DNA of 64,000 bases from Aphrophora alni (taxonomy: Eukaryota; Arthropoda; Insecta; Hemiptera; Aphrophoridae). The notes beneath the pieces are model-generated. The model worked only from the letters and a program-made list of their open reading frames with translations. It ran no database searches and had not been told where the DNA came from. The first letter of the stretch is position 1. Every line of letters begins with the position of its first letter. Shown here in pieces: positions 50,611 through 63,098 of the stretch. Location of the stretch: positions 67,754,231-67,818,230 of the forward strand of contig OY740768.1 of NCBI GenBank assembly GCA_963513935.1. The letters are read 5' to 3'. Position numbers and translations under genes: made by a program.

Positions 50611-52530
50611 CAAACATACATGTGGGGGTGAAACACACAATGATCTCTAAGAGATCTATCGTGGTCTACTATTTCTAAGAAGTGGAACTCTCGTCTATAG
50701 AAATCCCTTCAGCACATGAAGAGGTCAAGGTTAGGTGTCTCCTCTTGATCAATTTGATACTTTCCCAAACTTCTAGCCCTTTTTTGCATTACTGCACTGT
50801 ATTTGACTAATAGAAGGTGTAGAGTTTCTTCCATTATTTTCTATTCTAATTTGTTGCCCGAGTTTATACCATCTTACTCCTACACCACTCTAGTATCTTC
50901 TCATTTTGTCATTTATCCCGCCAAAGGTTGTCTTAGTAGCGGAAACAGAATGTTCCTTCTTTGATGTTTCTGAGGTCTTTCTGGCCCTGTATTCCCATAT
51001 TTGTTGGGTGCATCAGGAGTGCAATTTTCTTGTTTGATCTTTCTTTACTAGGTTATCATCTCTCCATTGTTGAGGAAATCTTGAAGAAACTGAGGATTTC
51101 CACAAAAAATATCATGGAGGCCATGCTCCATTTTATCAGCATGTAAGAATTAACTATGAAACTTTTTGAATTAACTTCCTTCGTTGTTTGCATTTCATTC
51201 CTGATTTAAATTCACATAATTTATTAAAAATTAAAAAAATATATATTCAAAGAAATAGGATATGCTTTATGTATTCAATGGTTTTAACTAGCTACTTTAT
51301 TGTCATTGGTCTTGGTTTATTTTAATTGATTAGTGTTTGTTGCCAGCAATAAATATCTAATCTAGGTCTAATTCTAAAAGAATGGTTTGAAACCAAATCG
51401 TAGCGAAGGCTAGGTTAGATGTTTGATTGCAATATCACTGCAGACAGGTTGGGTCAGGTTTAATTTCAAGTAGATTAGCTAAATTAATGAGTCCTTGAAT
51501 AATTAACCTGGCTTAAATGGTTTGCAATGTTTTTGCAACCAATAATTTAAACTTGTGTAACTTCCATTGAGATTTACAGCTGGTGGTATATGATGAACAG
51601 TCTAATATGATGATGTCAGTAGTGAAGCTTAGATGACTGACAGAAAGAAGTAAAAAAATTAACTAATCTATATTCATTGACAACAATGAGAAACCTCATT
51701 GTACCTCTTTTCTCCATCTGACCTACTGCTTGTGTGATATTGTGGCTAGTAAAACGTATAGGCTAATATACAATGAACTGACAGTAAAGATCTTGCAAAA
51801 ACAAACCTATATCTGTAAACTGGTTAGTGAAGCACAGAGTCTTTTCTTTGAAGCATAAACAGAGTCCTTTCTTTAAATTCTTAAACGTTAGGTATTGCTC
51901 CTCACTAGCTCACTTATAGTGAGTACAAGTGTGGTATTTCCAAGGTACTCTAGCTGGATCTTTCATATAGTCTTGGGTTAGATATTTATCTTTCATCTTT
52001 TCTATCATATTTTCCCCTCTTGTTCTCTTCTAACTCTGATGCTATTAGAGTATTCGAGGACTAAAATTCTTTATTTTTTTTGTTTTTTCCTCCTGTTTTT
52101 ATTAGGCATTGATGACCAAGAAAAGAGGTTTTTCATCTTTAAAGAACAAACAAAAAAAAAAAAAAAAAATTAAATATATATATATATATAGGGATATATA
52201 TATATATATATATACCAAAAATTGTAGTTGTTTGCTTTGGAATTGTTTTATTGGGAAAGAAATTGGACTCTAGCTATGTGAGCATCATTTGAGAGTCTTT
52301 ACTTTGAATTAGTTTTTTTAAAGTCATGATAACCGCAAAGTTTTTTGACTTGTGAAACATTCGATACTGTTTCATGAGATTAATAATTTTACGCTTGTGT
52401 AAATAGTGTGTTGAATGTGTTGAATGTAAATAGTGTGATACATTAGTTATCGAAAAAGTTCAAAAATTGTAGAAATAACTTGGTTTCCTTTAAAGTCAAC
52501 GTCCAATGATAAAAAAGAAAGAGTTATTGG

Positions 52531-52565
<35 letters not shown>

Positions 52566-52960
52566 ACTGTTTAACTTCAAAATTATACAAAAATGGTTAG
52601 AAAGTTCACATTTTAGTCAAATTTGATCATTAAGTTGGTTTTGGCTGTGCTGAATATGTTTGTTACAGCTCTGAATTCTTGACAAACTGAACTTACTATT
52701 TATAAATACTAAGTTCAGTTTGTCAAGCAATTTTATTTACAAATAACATTAAAACAAAATTTGCATCACATCACAAGGTCGTGTGAGGAGTTATTTTGTT
52801 TAAACATGGGGAAATACTAAAGCTGTTTTTTTTTCTTTTCCATTCGTAGTTTTAGGAAAATTTAGACGACAAAGTAATGTAGATTTAAAAAAGTTGCTAT
52901 AGTTTTCATTATCTATTTTATAAACAATGTCATAATGTAAGTTCTAATAGATTTTTTTTT
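50611..52960. other. intergenic, no gene recognised
   Basis: Some short Pro/Ser-coding frames show no motif. An interrupted (TA)n lies at 52174-52215 and another at 52532-52562. A 24-bp inverted pair AACTGAACTTA / TAAGTTCAGTTT is near 52685-52722. Confidence 0.35.
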
Positions 52961-52969
52961 CCTTTTCAG

Positions 52970-53021
52970 AAAATGAAGTAGAAGATAAAGATTGTTTGCA
53001 GTGTCATGTAAAGTTAAAAAG
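52970..53021 (+). CDS. orphan exon candidate
   Basis: A strong T-rich acceptor (TTTTTTTTCCTTTTCAG) precedes 52 bp ending AAAG/GTTTGT. One frame reads NEVEDKDCLQCHVKLKR without stops. Its exit phase runs into a stop if joined to the THAP exon at 54457, so it would be a 5' UTR exon, part of another gene, or chance. Confidence 0.25.
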
Positions 53022-53271
53022 GTTTGTAAAGACATTTTATTTGATAATCCATTGAACTATCATATAAGTAGTTTGAAATTGTAACATTGATTGTTTCCAA
53101 AATTATTAACTACTAAAAAGGAGTATTTGTTATATATATATATATATAAACAAGTAAAAAACAAAAAAAACAGTAAGGTCATTTTGTACGCCTTCCTTTT
53201 GCCTTTATATATTTACTTATTTCATGGTATTCATAATAAATATATATTATATTTGCTTATTATGCACATTA

Positions 53272-53930
53272 TAGTGAGGTTGTGTTAATCTGAACCCATG
53301 GTATACCAAACTTTGCACTAGTTCGAATGGCCTATGTATGAAGTTTTAATGTTGCGACTTGTCAATTAAAAACTCGCTTGATCACTTCTGAATTAGGTAT
53401 ACTGTCTACCGTGCGAGAAAGTAGTGGATCATTCACTACATGTTTTATTATTTGTGTTGAATTTTGTTTATGAGTGTACAGTAGTTTTTAAAATGTCATC
53501 AAAGAAGAAACTACTTTGGAAAACAAGTTTAAGATTATTAAAAAATTTGATAGTGATAGCAACTCTATCAAAACTTACTACAGAGTATGATGTCGGAAAG
53601 TAAACTATAAGTGATATTAAAACTAAAAAATATAAAATCCTCTTTTATTGTTCTCATACGACCTCTTTTATTGTTCTAATACGAAATGTGGCTCTGGTAA
53701 GCGTAAATTTTTTAGAACAATAGAAAATCCTGATGTCGAAAATGATTTATAGGCCTACTCATGAGTTGTGCAACAAAGAGCACGTTATAATATTTTATCT
53801 GGTGACATTATCATGAAATGGGTAAATTTCTTTTGTCAAGTGATGATGGAAGAACAATTAAGGTGGAGAATCCTTGGCCATCCACACTCCAGCAATGAAT
53901 ATACTATAACAAATTAATAAAAATGTCTGG
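53272..53930 (+). pseudogene. Tigger remnant: left end and HTH region
   Basis: GTGAGGTTGTGTTAATCTGA near 53274 resembles a Tigger terminal repeat. From 53493 frames read MSSKKKLLWKTS, then FKIIKKFDSDSN-like and YDVGK-TISDIK, the Psq-type HTH, with stops and shifts. The catalytic region is missing. Confidence 0.55.
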
Positions 53931-54456
53931 TGTGAAGACAATGTATACCTTGCAACTCTATCTGTATACTACAAAAACAGGTTTCTATTGACCGATTTTG
54001 TTCAATTTTTTAATATGACAAAAATCATACTACAAAAAATTTAAACCACCAATTCAGGTTTATTTCTTTTGTATGTTTTGAAAATGCCGAGTTTGAATTT
54101 TATTGTTTGGTTTTTTACATAAGTAATAATTTTTGTCCTCATCAACTGTGGTTGTTTGACATATTACATAGAAAAGTATTCTTAACTATATTCCTCAAAT
54201 AATAATAACAATTTTAGCTTAAATTAAGGTATTTAATTAAAACACAACTATAGTAAGGTGTTTTGTTAATTGGTTGGTTATATAACTAGAGTTTTGTATA
54301 GAATGTAATTAAATATATTAAGAGAAGAAAGAAAAAACTTTAAATATTACCTAATATTTTTGTTCAGGGTTGTAACCATAAAATTTGGTAATAGTTTCAA
54401 TTTAATAACAACCAAAAGCTGATTTTTTAGAATGAAGTTAAATCTTTTGTTTTTAG

Positions 54457-54560
54457 AGCGTGAAAATGTATACATCAAAGACTTGTGCTGTGTTAGGATG
54501 TTCCCGAACGTCAGAAACACCAGGAATCGCTTTCTTTAATTTTCCAAGAAGGAAGCAAGA
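54457..54560 (+). CDS. THAP-domain gene, exon with first half of THAP
   Basis: The acceptor TTTGTTTTTAG is followed by nine bases and ATG at 54466; MYTSKTCAVLGCSRTSETPG then FFNFPRRKQ follow, and the exon ends in phase 2 at a GTGAGT donor. The C-x4-C pair and the conserved FFNFP stretch are the N-terminal half of a THAP zinc module, which binds DNA. THAP domains usually begin within a few residues of the start Met, supporting this ATG. Confidence 0.88.
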
Positions 54561-54595
54561 GTGAGTATTATTTAAGATATTTTATATACAAATAA

Positions 54596-54840
54596 CAAGA
54601 TGTCTATCAACTGGGAAATTGCGAAAAAGCCGAGAATTTTAAGTAGTCTGAAAAACTTGGGGGAAAAGGTGCCAGAAATTTCTTTAAAAATCCGGGAAAA
54701 TCATGTTTTTGAGTCGGAACAAAATATGTCTAAGTTATTTTTATTGAAACTACTACTTCATCATAGTAAAACAAAAGAGTATTCACAAACTTTTGTTCAT
54801 TATAAAACTGTTCTACATTGGTGAATGAAATGAACAATAG
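54596..54840. repeat. dispersed repeat, left part (second copy)
   Basis: Begins AAGATGTCTATCAACTGGG and resembles 26800-27050 throughout. Its right part seems to be 57345-57570, on the far side of the Tigger pseudogene. Confidence 0.5.
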
Positions 54841-55136
54841 AATTAATATTAAATATACTCATAAGTAAACATTATAAAAACAAACAAAAAGTAGCCTGAA
54901 AACAAATTCTTAACTAACTGTGTGACATGTGAGACATAGCATTTGAGGCAACAGTGGATGGGGAAAGAACTCGCCCAGATTACAAGACCGGTTACCCATC
55001 ACCCCCCCTCTTTCCTCGCTCTGGGAATGCTAATGTCATTGGTTAGTTGTGACATGTCTAGCATCGTTTAGCTGATCTCCTAGTGTATTCTAAAGTTAGA
55101 GTGTTTTGTACACAAGCTTTTGAACATGTTATCAAA

Positions 55137-56715
55137 ATGAGTAAAAAACATTTTTTTTTGACCTTTCACAAAAACTAGAAATTATAAATTGCTTGCCTAA
55201 AGGTGAAAGTGCAGCAGTATTGCGAAAATAAATGGTATCAGGCGGACAACCGTAAATTATATTAAATGAGATGCAAACAAAATTGAGAGTCATATATATC
55301 TAAAATGCAAAGTAGTAATGGTGATGTAATGGCAAGGAAAACATTGAAACCAGCAAAACTTGAACAACTTAATTTAGTAATATATTAAACTAAACTACCT
55401 AGTAATGAATAGGTTTATTCAAACTCAGGGGATTCTTCTTTCAGGTCCTATTTAATTGCTAAGGTCATTGACCTTAATAAGAAGCTTGATGGTGATCCAT
55501 CTTTTAAAGTGAGCATAGAATGGTTAGATAAATTCAAGTGTTGGCATGGTATCCGACATTTGGATATATCAGGTGGGGGGTTAACTGGTGGTAGTACCAT
55601 CAACACAAAGTTCCGAGATAAGTAAATAAAGAGATAACCAAATGAAAATTGGTAAAAGAGCTGGTTTATAATTTTGACGAAACAGGCTTGAATTGGAAAG
55701 CTCTAACTGCAAAAACTTTGGCCTCTAATAAAACACTCTGCCCCGGGATTTAAAATGCAAAAGACATATTATAACTGGTTTTTATAAATGTAAGTGGAAC
55801 ACATAGATTTCATCAACTTGTTATTGGTAAATAAAAAAAGCTTCAGGGTTTTAAACGTTTAAATCCAAATGTTAGCCTTAGCTGTAACATATTATTTGCA
55901 GAAAAGTGCCTCGAGTCATAATATATTCCAGGACTGGTTTGATCAAACTTTCGTGCCTAGTATAGTAAAATCATACAGGCACATTTAGTATGTTCCATAT
56001 TTAGTATAGGAAATACCCATAAGGATCAAAGTTACACATCCACCTTGTGAACTGAAGAGTGACGATGGAAAAATCACATGTTAGATATTACTTTCTGCCA
56101 GCTAATATGACTATATCAGCTGATTCAGCCTATGGACCAGGGGATAATAGAAGCAATGAAACGTTACCAGGAAAGCTTCATACAAAATCTTGTTTCTACT
56201 GATGTTGTAGTAAATGTGAAAGATTTCTGATTTCTTACACAATTAAAGATCCAATTTTCAATTTGACCGAAGCTTGGGACGAAATTTCTGAGATAAAGTT
56301 GCAAAGGGGTTAGAGTAAATTGTGGCCTGAGCCAGAAAATGATATGGAGGATAACAATGATGAAACTATAATCTTGGAAACTATAATCTTGCATATTTGC
56401 AAAAATATATCCGGTGGAGATGCTATATCAATGAACAATGTTAATGAATGGTTATGAACAGATATGATGTCCATTTTGAGATTTTAAGTGTTAATAAACT
56501 TGTGCAGAGTGTGTTGAATGAAGATGTTGTGAGATTGATAATGAAGACGATTCCGTTGTTGTAAATTCGGTGAAAACAATAAGCCATAAGGAAGCGGAAA
56601 ACATGTTTTTGAAGTGCATTGACTGGCATGAAAAGCAGAAGGAGGAGTCAGACAAAACACAGCTGTTACTGCTAGTAGAATACACAACACAGTGCAAGAA
56701 AAGCCCATGGTATAT
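55137..56715 (+). pseudogene. Tigger/jerky-type transposase, heavily decayed, in THAP intron
   Basis: Family order is kept across changing frames: KLEIINCLPKGESAAVL (HTH), KARKTLKPAKLEQLN-like sequence, YNFDETGLNWKALTAKTLAS (first catalytic Asp), DWFDQTFVPS, QPMDQGIIEAMKRYQESF (third catalytic Asp), LTEAWDEIS and a C-terminal MFLKCIDWHEKQ. Many stops and shifts show it is long dead. Different from the intact element at 48344. Confidence 0.8.
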
Positions 56716-57344
56716 TAAAACAATGAAATTTAACTGACTTTAATTAGACTATAAGTTTTACTATAAGCTCTAAGTGTTTTAAGTTCTTTATTATTTCTTT
56801 ATTTAATTTCTTTACCCATTTGAACCACAGTTTTCATTACATTGGCATTTTATAAAATATAGTATGTAAATTATTTTAATTTATATATGTTGCGAAACTT
56901 TAAATTAATAGATTTTTCTTGCATATCCATTTCTTTTTAAACAATTAAAAAATAAAATAGATAAATATATATATTTATACTACTGTAATGAAATGCCTCA
57001 GAAAGAATTCAAATGGAGTTTTTTGTTACCTTACAAAATGGTTGATACTCTTTAAATTTTATAGTATTGCAGTATGTACTATTTTATTTTATAAACATAA
57101 TTTAAAAAAATATAAAAAAATTATATGTTATTAAAAGTGCAAAAATGTAGAGAGAAAAAACTATAAAACAAAAGACTTACAAACCTAGTTTTGTGTTTGT
57201 ATGTAAAATGCAACCAATAAATCACATTCTAAAATTAGCCAGTCCTTATCACTGAATCGTATGTCACTGCACCAGAAGGTAGGTATTTCTGTTAACCGTC
57301 TATTCATCGGTACGGTCACAAGACTGGCGGTTAATCGAGTTTCT

Positions 57345-57570
57345 TCTGTAATATTAAAAGAAAAGACACAAAGGATTTAATTTAATTTTTAGAAAATTCA
57401 TACAAATAATTTTCAAATGATGATTTATTTTAATCATTGGTCAAGAACAATTTGTTTGTTGAAAATTTGTTACAAAATTGGTGGTAAATAAAAGTCTCTT
57501 TTGACATATGGTACATGTACATTGAATGTAAAAATAGACTTTGTTTAGTCTCTAGAATTTTGTATAATGA
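57345..57570. repeat. dispersed repeat, right part (second copy)
   Basis: 57345-57480 matches 27245-27360, and 57467-57560 matches 32176-32275. Three loci share this sequence in different combinations. Confidence 0.5.
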
Positions 57571-57599
57571 CAATATTAAAAATAGTGGATAACTCGAAT

Positions 57600-59200
57600 T
57601 ATATTTTGGATAATTCAAACTCTCAGAGCGGTATTAGTATAGTATGTTTTGTGATGTCGATTCTATTCTATCTCCGTTCGGCTGAGAGAATGTGACGATT
57701 AAACATTTTCATTTGAGAGAGATCAAAATACACAATTATACGACACACTGTTGTCACGGCAACTTTATTGAAACTGGATTCTTAAAGGACACTGATAACT
57801 TGTGTATAAAAGACACTGCAAGGATTTGGGTTGATGGGGGGGGGGATAAATGGAGGTCAATGGATCTTTATGGTTCCCCGCTATTTTGGGCCACCGGGAA
57901 TTACATTACCCCACTAAACTAACCCGTGGGCAAATCTCACCTGGCCAGCCATTTTGATGAGACCAAATATACAATTAACACTTTGAAGCCTAACTTTGTA
58001 ACACGCTGCTTTCCTATTGTGCCTGGGGGTTTTGGACATGTTTTTAAAAAATTGTGGTATTTGTTATATTTATTATAGATGACTTATTATATATCATTTT
58101 AAACCCAAAGAACACTACAAAGACTAGAAAAGCATGATCTCAGTGGGGGAATAAAGAAATGTCCGTGTATTAGAAGTGTCCGCTAATTAGATTTGTCCGT
58201 TAAGGGAAGTTTCCAAAACATGTAGCCTTGCAGAATACCTACACTGCCAGCTGACCTGAACTATCATTATATTTTTTGATCAAAAATCTATTAATGGAAA
58301 GCTATGTATCCCCTTCTTATCTGCAATTACATAAGTTCATTAAGCAGGGAATTAGAATAAAGAAGCTACTGCCCTGTAGGTTTATTTGACCATCACCTGG
58401 TTTCCCACTCTTCCTTCCACCTGGAGTAATCAGAGGAATTAGAGGAATCAGAGGAATTCCATAAATCTGTTATCTACTATAAAGACCATCAGTAAACCTT
58501 TCTTTCTACTGCTGTAAACGTGCAAATGCTGGATTCCTCAGCTGAGATCTGAGGTTGAACCTTGGCTGATGGTTCTTCAGTCTCGCTATATTTATCGGAT
58601 TTTATGGTTCCCATAAAAATCCCACAAGTAGGTAGGGAATTATTGATCAAACTAGGCAGAGCCCCGCATTCCCAGGCAAGGCTAAATACTTTGATAGCCC
58701 GCCTGGTATCTCAGAGAGCTTCACCCGTTGGAGACACATAACCTGTGTTATTCATCTCTTCTGTACGGGTAGCTTATATCTTAACATTAGGGATTTTTAA
58801 TTCAGGATTTACTCCCCTAGATCTGACGGATTCAATCTGAACTAATTGTCCAGAGCAGGGCCACCACGATCAGGATGCAGTTCTTCGTTGCACTGGGCTG
58901 CATCTTATTGGTGTGACCCACTTCGTCAGTCTAGATTACAGATATACTGTACCTCTGAGATATGGGGAATGACAAGACATTCAACTGAGTGATCACCTCC
59001 CTAGCCTCTTGACCCCTGGTTTTCACTTAGTTTATGAGAAGTCCCATTTTTTTGCAGTTATTTTTCTACCACTGAGTGGGAAAATAAGTCCTCAGCTATG
59101 GAAGGCACCTTTTTCTGAAATGGAAATAGAAATGGATCTTATTTTCTAGATATCCACAAGTATTTGCTTATTAATTCACAAGAAAATGTTATGTTTGTAG
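57600..59200. other. THAP intron, second half: mixed transposon-like debris
   Basis: The stretch 58140-58215 repeats AGTGTCCGCTAAT-like words, as in ends of pogo-type elements. The stretch 58370-58940 is less AT-rich than its surroundings and looks like part of a retroelement, but I found no frame or border. No host exon is seen. Confidence 0.35.
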
Positions 59201-59418
59201 ATTTCATCAGTGGATTAGATTCGCTCAAAAGGCAATAATCTATGATATGGCAAATACATACATTTGTTCCGCTCATTTTTCCTCTGAGGATTTTGTAGAT
59301 GATAAAAGAGAGTGTTTGAAAGAAACAGCTGTGCCATCTCTGGTTGATCAAGAGACGTTAGATGTTTGTGTGGCTGATGACGACTATCCTAATTCCTGCA
59401 CTGAAGAAGTTGAAACAG
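59201..59418 (+). CDS. THAP-domain gene, exon with second half of THAP
   Basis: After ATGTTTGTAG the exon completes a Glu codon and reads FHQWIRFAQKA, then YICSAHFSSEDFVDD and TAVPSL: the invariant Trp, the C-x2-H zinc pair and the AVP-type closing motif of THAP. An acidic, Cys-containing linker follows to a GTAGGA donor in phase 1. Together with 54466-54560 it gives a complete C2CH THAP of about 85 residues, followed by unknown sequence. THAP proteins act as DNA-binding regulators or as P-element-type transposases; nothing after the linker is visible to decide. The 4.6-kb intron holds a decayed Tigger. Confidence 0.88.
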
Positions 59419-60955
59419 GTAGGAATGGTACTTTGTTTATAGTAACACAAAAATGTATAGTTTTTAAACATTTTAAAATCTGTATTTACAAATTAGCTGT
59501 GTCCGTGGTTGTGTTCAGACAAAAACCACCTTTAACTTTGAAACTAAATTAATATTTTTCCAATTGTAAATAATGTTTTAATTATGGACCGACTTTGTTA
59601 TTGATGAAATACATGTTGTTACTGAAGTATTAGTTTAGCAGATAAAATTGGTTACAGTTTGAGAGTTATTGCACACATAAAAAAGTTTTCAGTTTCAATT
59701 CAAAATCATATATTAACTTTGACACCGACAGAGTACGAGTTGTCACTGAAAATTAGAAGAAAATGCATAAATAATGTTGAAAATTCTGGTTTACAAATTA
59801 GTTGTGCAGAGAAATATTATTTTAACTAAGGAACTAATTTTAATCAAACAAAGACTGTTCAAATAATGTCCCACCTAATAAAGAAACTGCATGAAAATTG
59901 GATCAACAGTTCTCAAGCTATAAACTGATAGAAATTCGTTGCATTTTATAAATATAGCAGTTTTTTACCTTTTTTCATGCCAAAAACTCTTATATTAGTA
60001 CTATTAGATAAATATCTTGCAATTAAGAATAATAATAATGTTATGAATAAACAACAAGATTTCATAGTTTCTCAAATTCATGAAACCATCAGAAAATTAA
60101 CTTATTATTATTCATAACATTGAATTATTATACTCTATCTAGTTGTTTGCTTCAGTGCTAGGCCTAATAGCACTAAATTTAGCTATTTGCAATAAAAGTT
60201 TCTTTAAATATGAATACTATAAGGTAATGTGAATATATTATATTTATATAATTTCTAAAAGTAATTTTTTGAACTAGACTACTGGTTAACACTAGTGGTT
60301 CTGTGAACTGTATAACTGTTATGTAAATAATTATGTATGTTTTGAAATTCTGTGTCACTAGAAATGGTTTCATATTAAATTTAAACATAAAAAAAATTGT
60401 TGATTTAAAAATTTTTTTATGACTACTCGTTATGCCTAGGTTTTTATCTATTTAACCTAAAAAGTGGCATATGGCTTGTTCTGGAACTCTTATTATATCT
60501 GCTCAGAAAAAACAAAAATTAAATTAAAATGATATTAAATCTAATCTTTAATGATACTAATTAAAAACTGAAAGTTGAAATTATACATTTTTAGTATGTT
60601 TACTATTGATTATTAGTTAGTATATTTTGGTAAATAAGTAAATTAGCTGACATTCCGAGTAAGTTGTGTATTGTATACTTAAAATATAATCGTCAGTTTT
60701 CTCACTTTTTAAAATTCACTTATTGACCAAATAATATAATGTTCAATCCACTAAATTTGGGTACCAGTGGAGAGTATATATTTTACACTCTTTCATGTAA
60801 AAAAGTTGATATTTGGTGGTTCAACTAAATATTTTTAACGGTTTTTAATGTCAAATGGCCCAGGAACGGACCTCTCTATTTTATTTTTTATTTTTAATAA
60901 ATCGTAATTTTGTTAAAAACTATATGAGCCCATATGCCATGTAACAAAATAAGGC
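59419..60955. other. THAP intron or flank, no gene recognised
   Basis: AT-rich. A perfect 14-bp inverted repeat AATGTTATGAATAA / TTATTCATAACATT lies at 60037-60050 and 60108-60121. Confidence 0.4.
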
Positions 60956-60959
60956 GTAA

Positions 60960-63094
60960 CCCTCGTACTGGCAAACATCCGAAATCGACCCACACTCCCG
61001 AACTAGTTGGCTATGTTTCACCAATAAAACACGGTTTTTGCAATTCAACATTTCGCCCATTTAGGATCGTCCTATCACAATAATAAAAATAGTGTTGGAA
61101 AGCTAATGTTCCGTAGATACATAATCATGCAAAAAACCACAAAACGATATAAATAATATTCCAAAAATTGCTGAAGTTCACGTATTTTTAATACGTAACG
61201 TCAAAGATTTGAACCGTGCGCCTTTTAGTAAAAGCGACGCCACTTTTTCACATATGATCACAAATCTATTTTTCTGTCAAACAGGTCAAACAAAACACTG
61301 TTCTATAGATCACGTCTTTCTCTTTATAACCGTAGTTTACAAATTGTTCTGTGACTCATAGATCTAAAGATATTTCTACTTGACTGAAGTAGTAACCTAG
61401 CGGCACGAAATTCACTCGGCATTCGGTGCAGTTTACTAAATAAGATTATGGAATTACTGAATCGATTTTTTGTAATCGAACTTTACAGTATGTTGTAGAC
61501 GAGATTTCATTCTATAAGTTGGTACCACTTGATATAGGCAAACCAAACCTTGATGTTTTTGTTTTTAGCTTGGAATGAAGCCTAAGTTTGTGAATAAATT
61601 GACGTATGAAAAGCCGTGAACCCGTCTAGCGGTTATTGATTTGGGATTATATTTCTCTTATTTTGAAGGTTTCTTTTATTTATTTATTATAAATTGTGTA
61701 TACAAATTACAATATCAGTATGATTGTTTGTAGAATTTATTGTTCTGAGTGAATGTTATTGTCAGACATCAAACATTGAGGCTATCTAGAGATAGAGGTT
61801 ATGTTGGAAATTGGTCTTCCTTCATAGCAAATTCGTAGCAAAACACATTGTGTTTACTAATACAAATAATTTTGTCTAATGAACATTTTATAAATTGATT
61901 TTTTTTACTAAAATATATGCAAAATGTCTATAAATTTATATAGGCCTATCTATAAATAGAGAAAGGTTATGTTATATCTGGTGTGACCATATTAGCAAGT
62001 TTCCATTAGTTTTTATATGTCAGAATAATATTGTCTAATTAAAATTTTACAAATTGATTATGTTTTACCAAAATGTATGCAAAATGTTTATAAAATTATA
62101 TTGGCCTATCTATAATTTTTTTTAAATTGGTTTATATACCTGTTAATGTGGAATTTTGCTTCCGTTACTCTCCGTCTTTTTGATATGTGACCTTATAACT
62201 CTAAAATTTTTAAATTTAAAAGTTTTTGCATTACACACATAAAATCTATGTATCTTTGTGAGAACATAGGTAATAAAAATTCGGTTATTGATTATTATTT
62301 AATTTTTTTGTGAATTTTTGAAAATAGTTAGCCAATATTCACTTTTTACGTAAAAATGTACCACGTCCAATGAAAATTTTAAAAATTGATTTTTCTTTTT
62401 AGCAACTTTTATCCACAAATATATTAAAAATCTCTAGTAATACTTCAAAAAAATCAAAAAAATTTTAGTATGGTGTACATTACCATTTCTGTAAAATTCT
62501 TGCCTACGTTACTAACCGATTTTTGAATATTTTACATAGTAACCCTAATTTTTTTACATCTATCATTTTTTTTCACTACACAGCTAAATTCTATGCACCT
62601 TTCTGAATATAATGACATATAGAAGTTGTGTAAAAGATATATATATATATATATATATATATTACTATTTTTAGTGAATTTGTGAAAAAAAAATGATCAA
62701 ATTACCTTTTTTCGTAAATTTTTTTTTTTAAATTTTGTAAATGTAACAAATTTTTATTATTTTTTTTCTAAATATATTCACAAATATTACACAAAACTTT
62801 TGTATGTCTTAGAAAAAGGTGGTAAGCTTTTGATTTTGGATGATACAGGTTTTTCCTGAAAAATGATAACTTCGTTTTTGACATGTAACATACTTACTCC
62901 AAAACCGTTTCAAATTATTATTATTATTTAGCAGATGAATTATTATTATTATTATTTTTACATAGATGAATTTTATGCATCTTTCTGAGAAAAATGATGT
63001 CTTATAAGTTAGGTTTTGTATAAAAATAATATATTTTATGAATTTTTTAAGAAAACTAAACCTTTAACATGCGCCAGTTGTGACAGTTCTAGGG
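60960..63094. mobile_element. TTAA family, copy D (reverse orientation)
   Basis: The left end GTAA-CCCTCGTACTGGC (GTAA in place of TTAA at 60956-60959) and the right end GACAGTTCTAGGG followed by TTAA at 63095-63098 bound 2135 bp collinear with the inverse of copy A. Three internal units are marked at 62260, 62605 and 62987, at 345 and 382 bp, the last lengthened by ATT repeats. The frame that is open in copies A and B is interrupted here. Confidence 0.75.
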
Positions 63095-63098
63095 TTAA

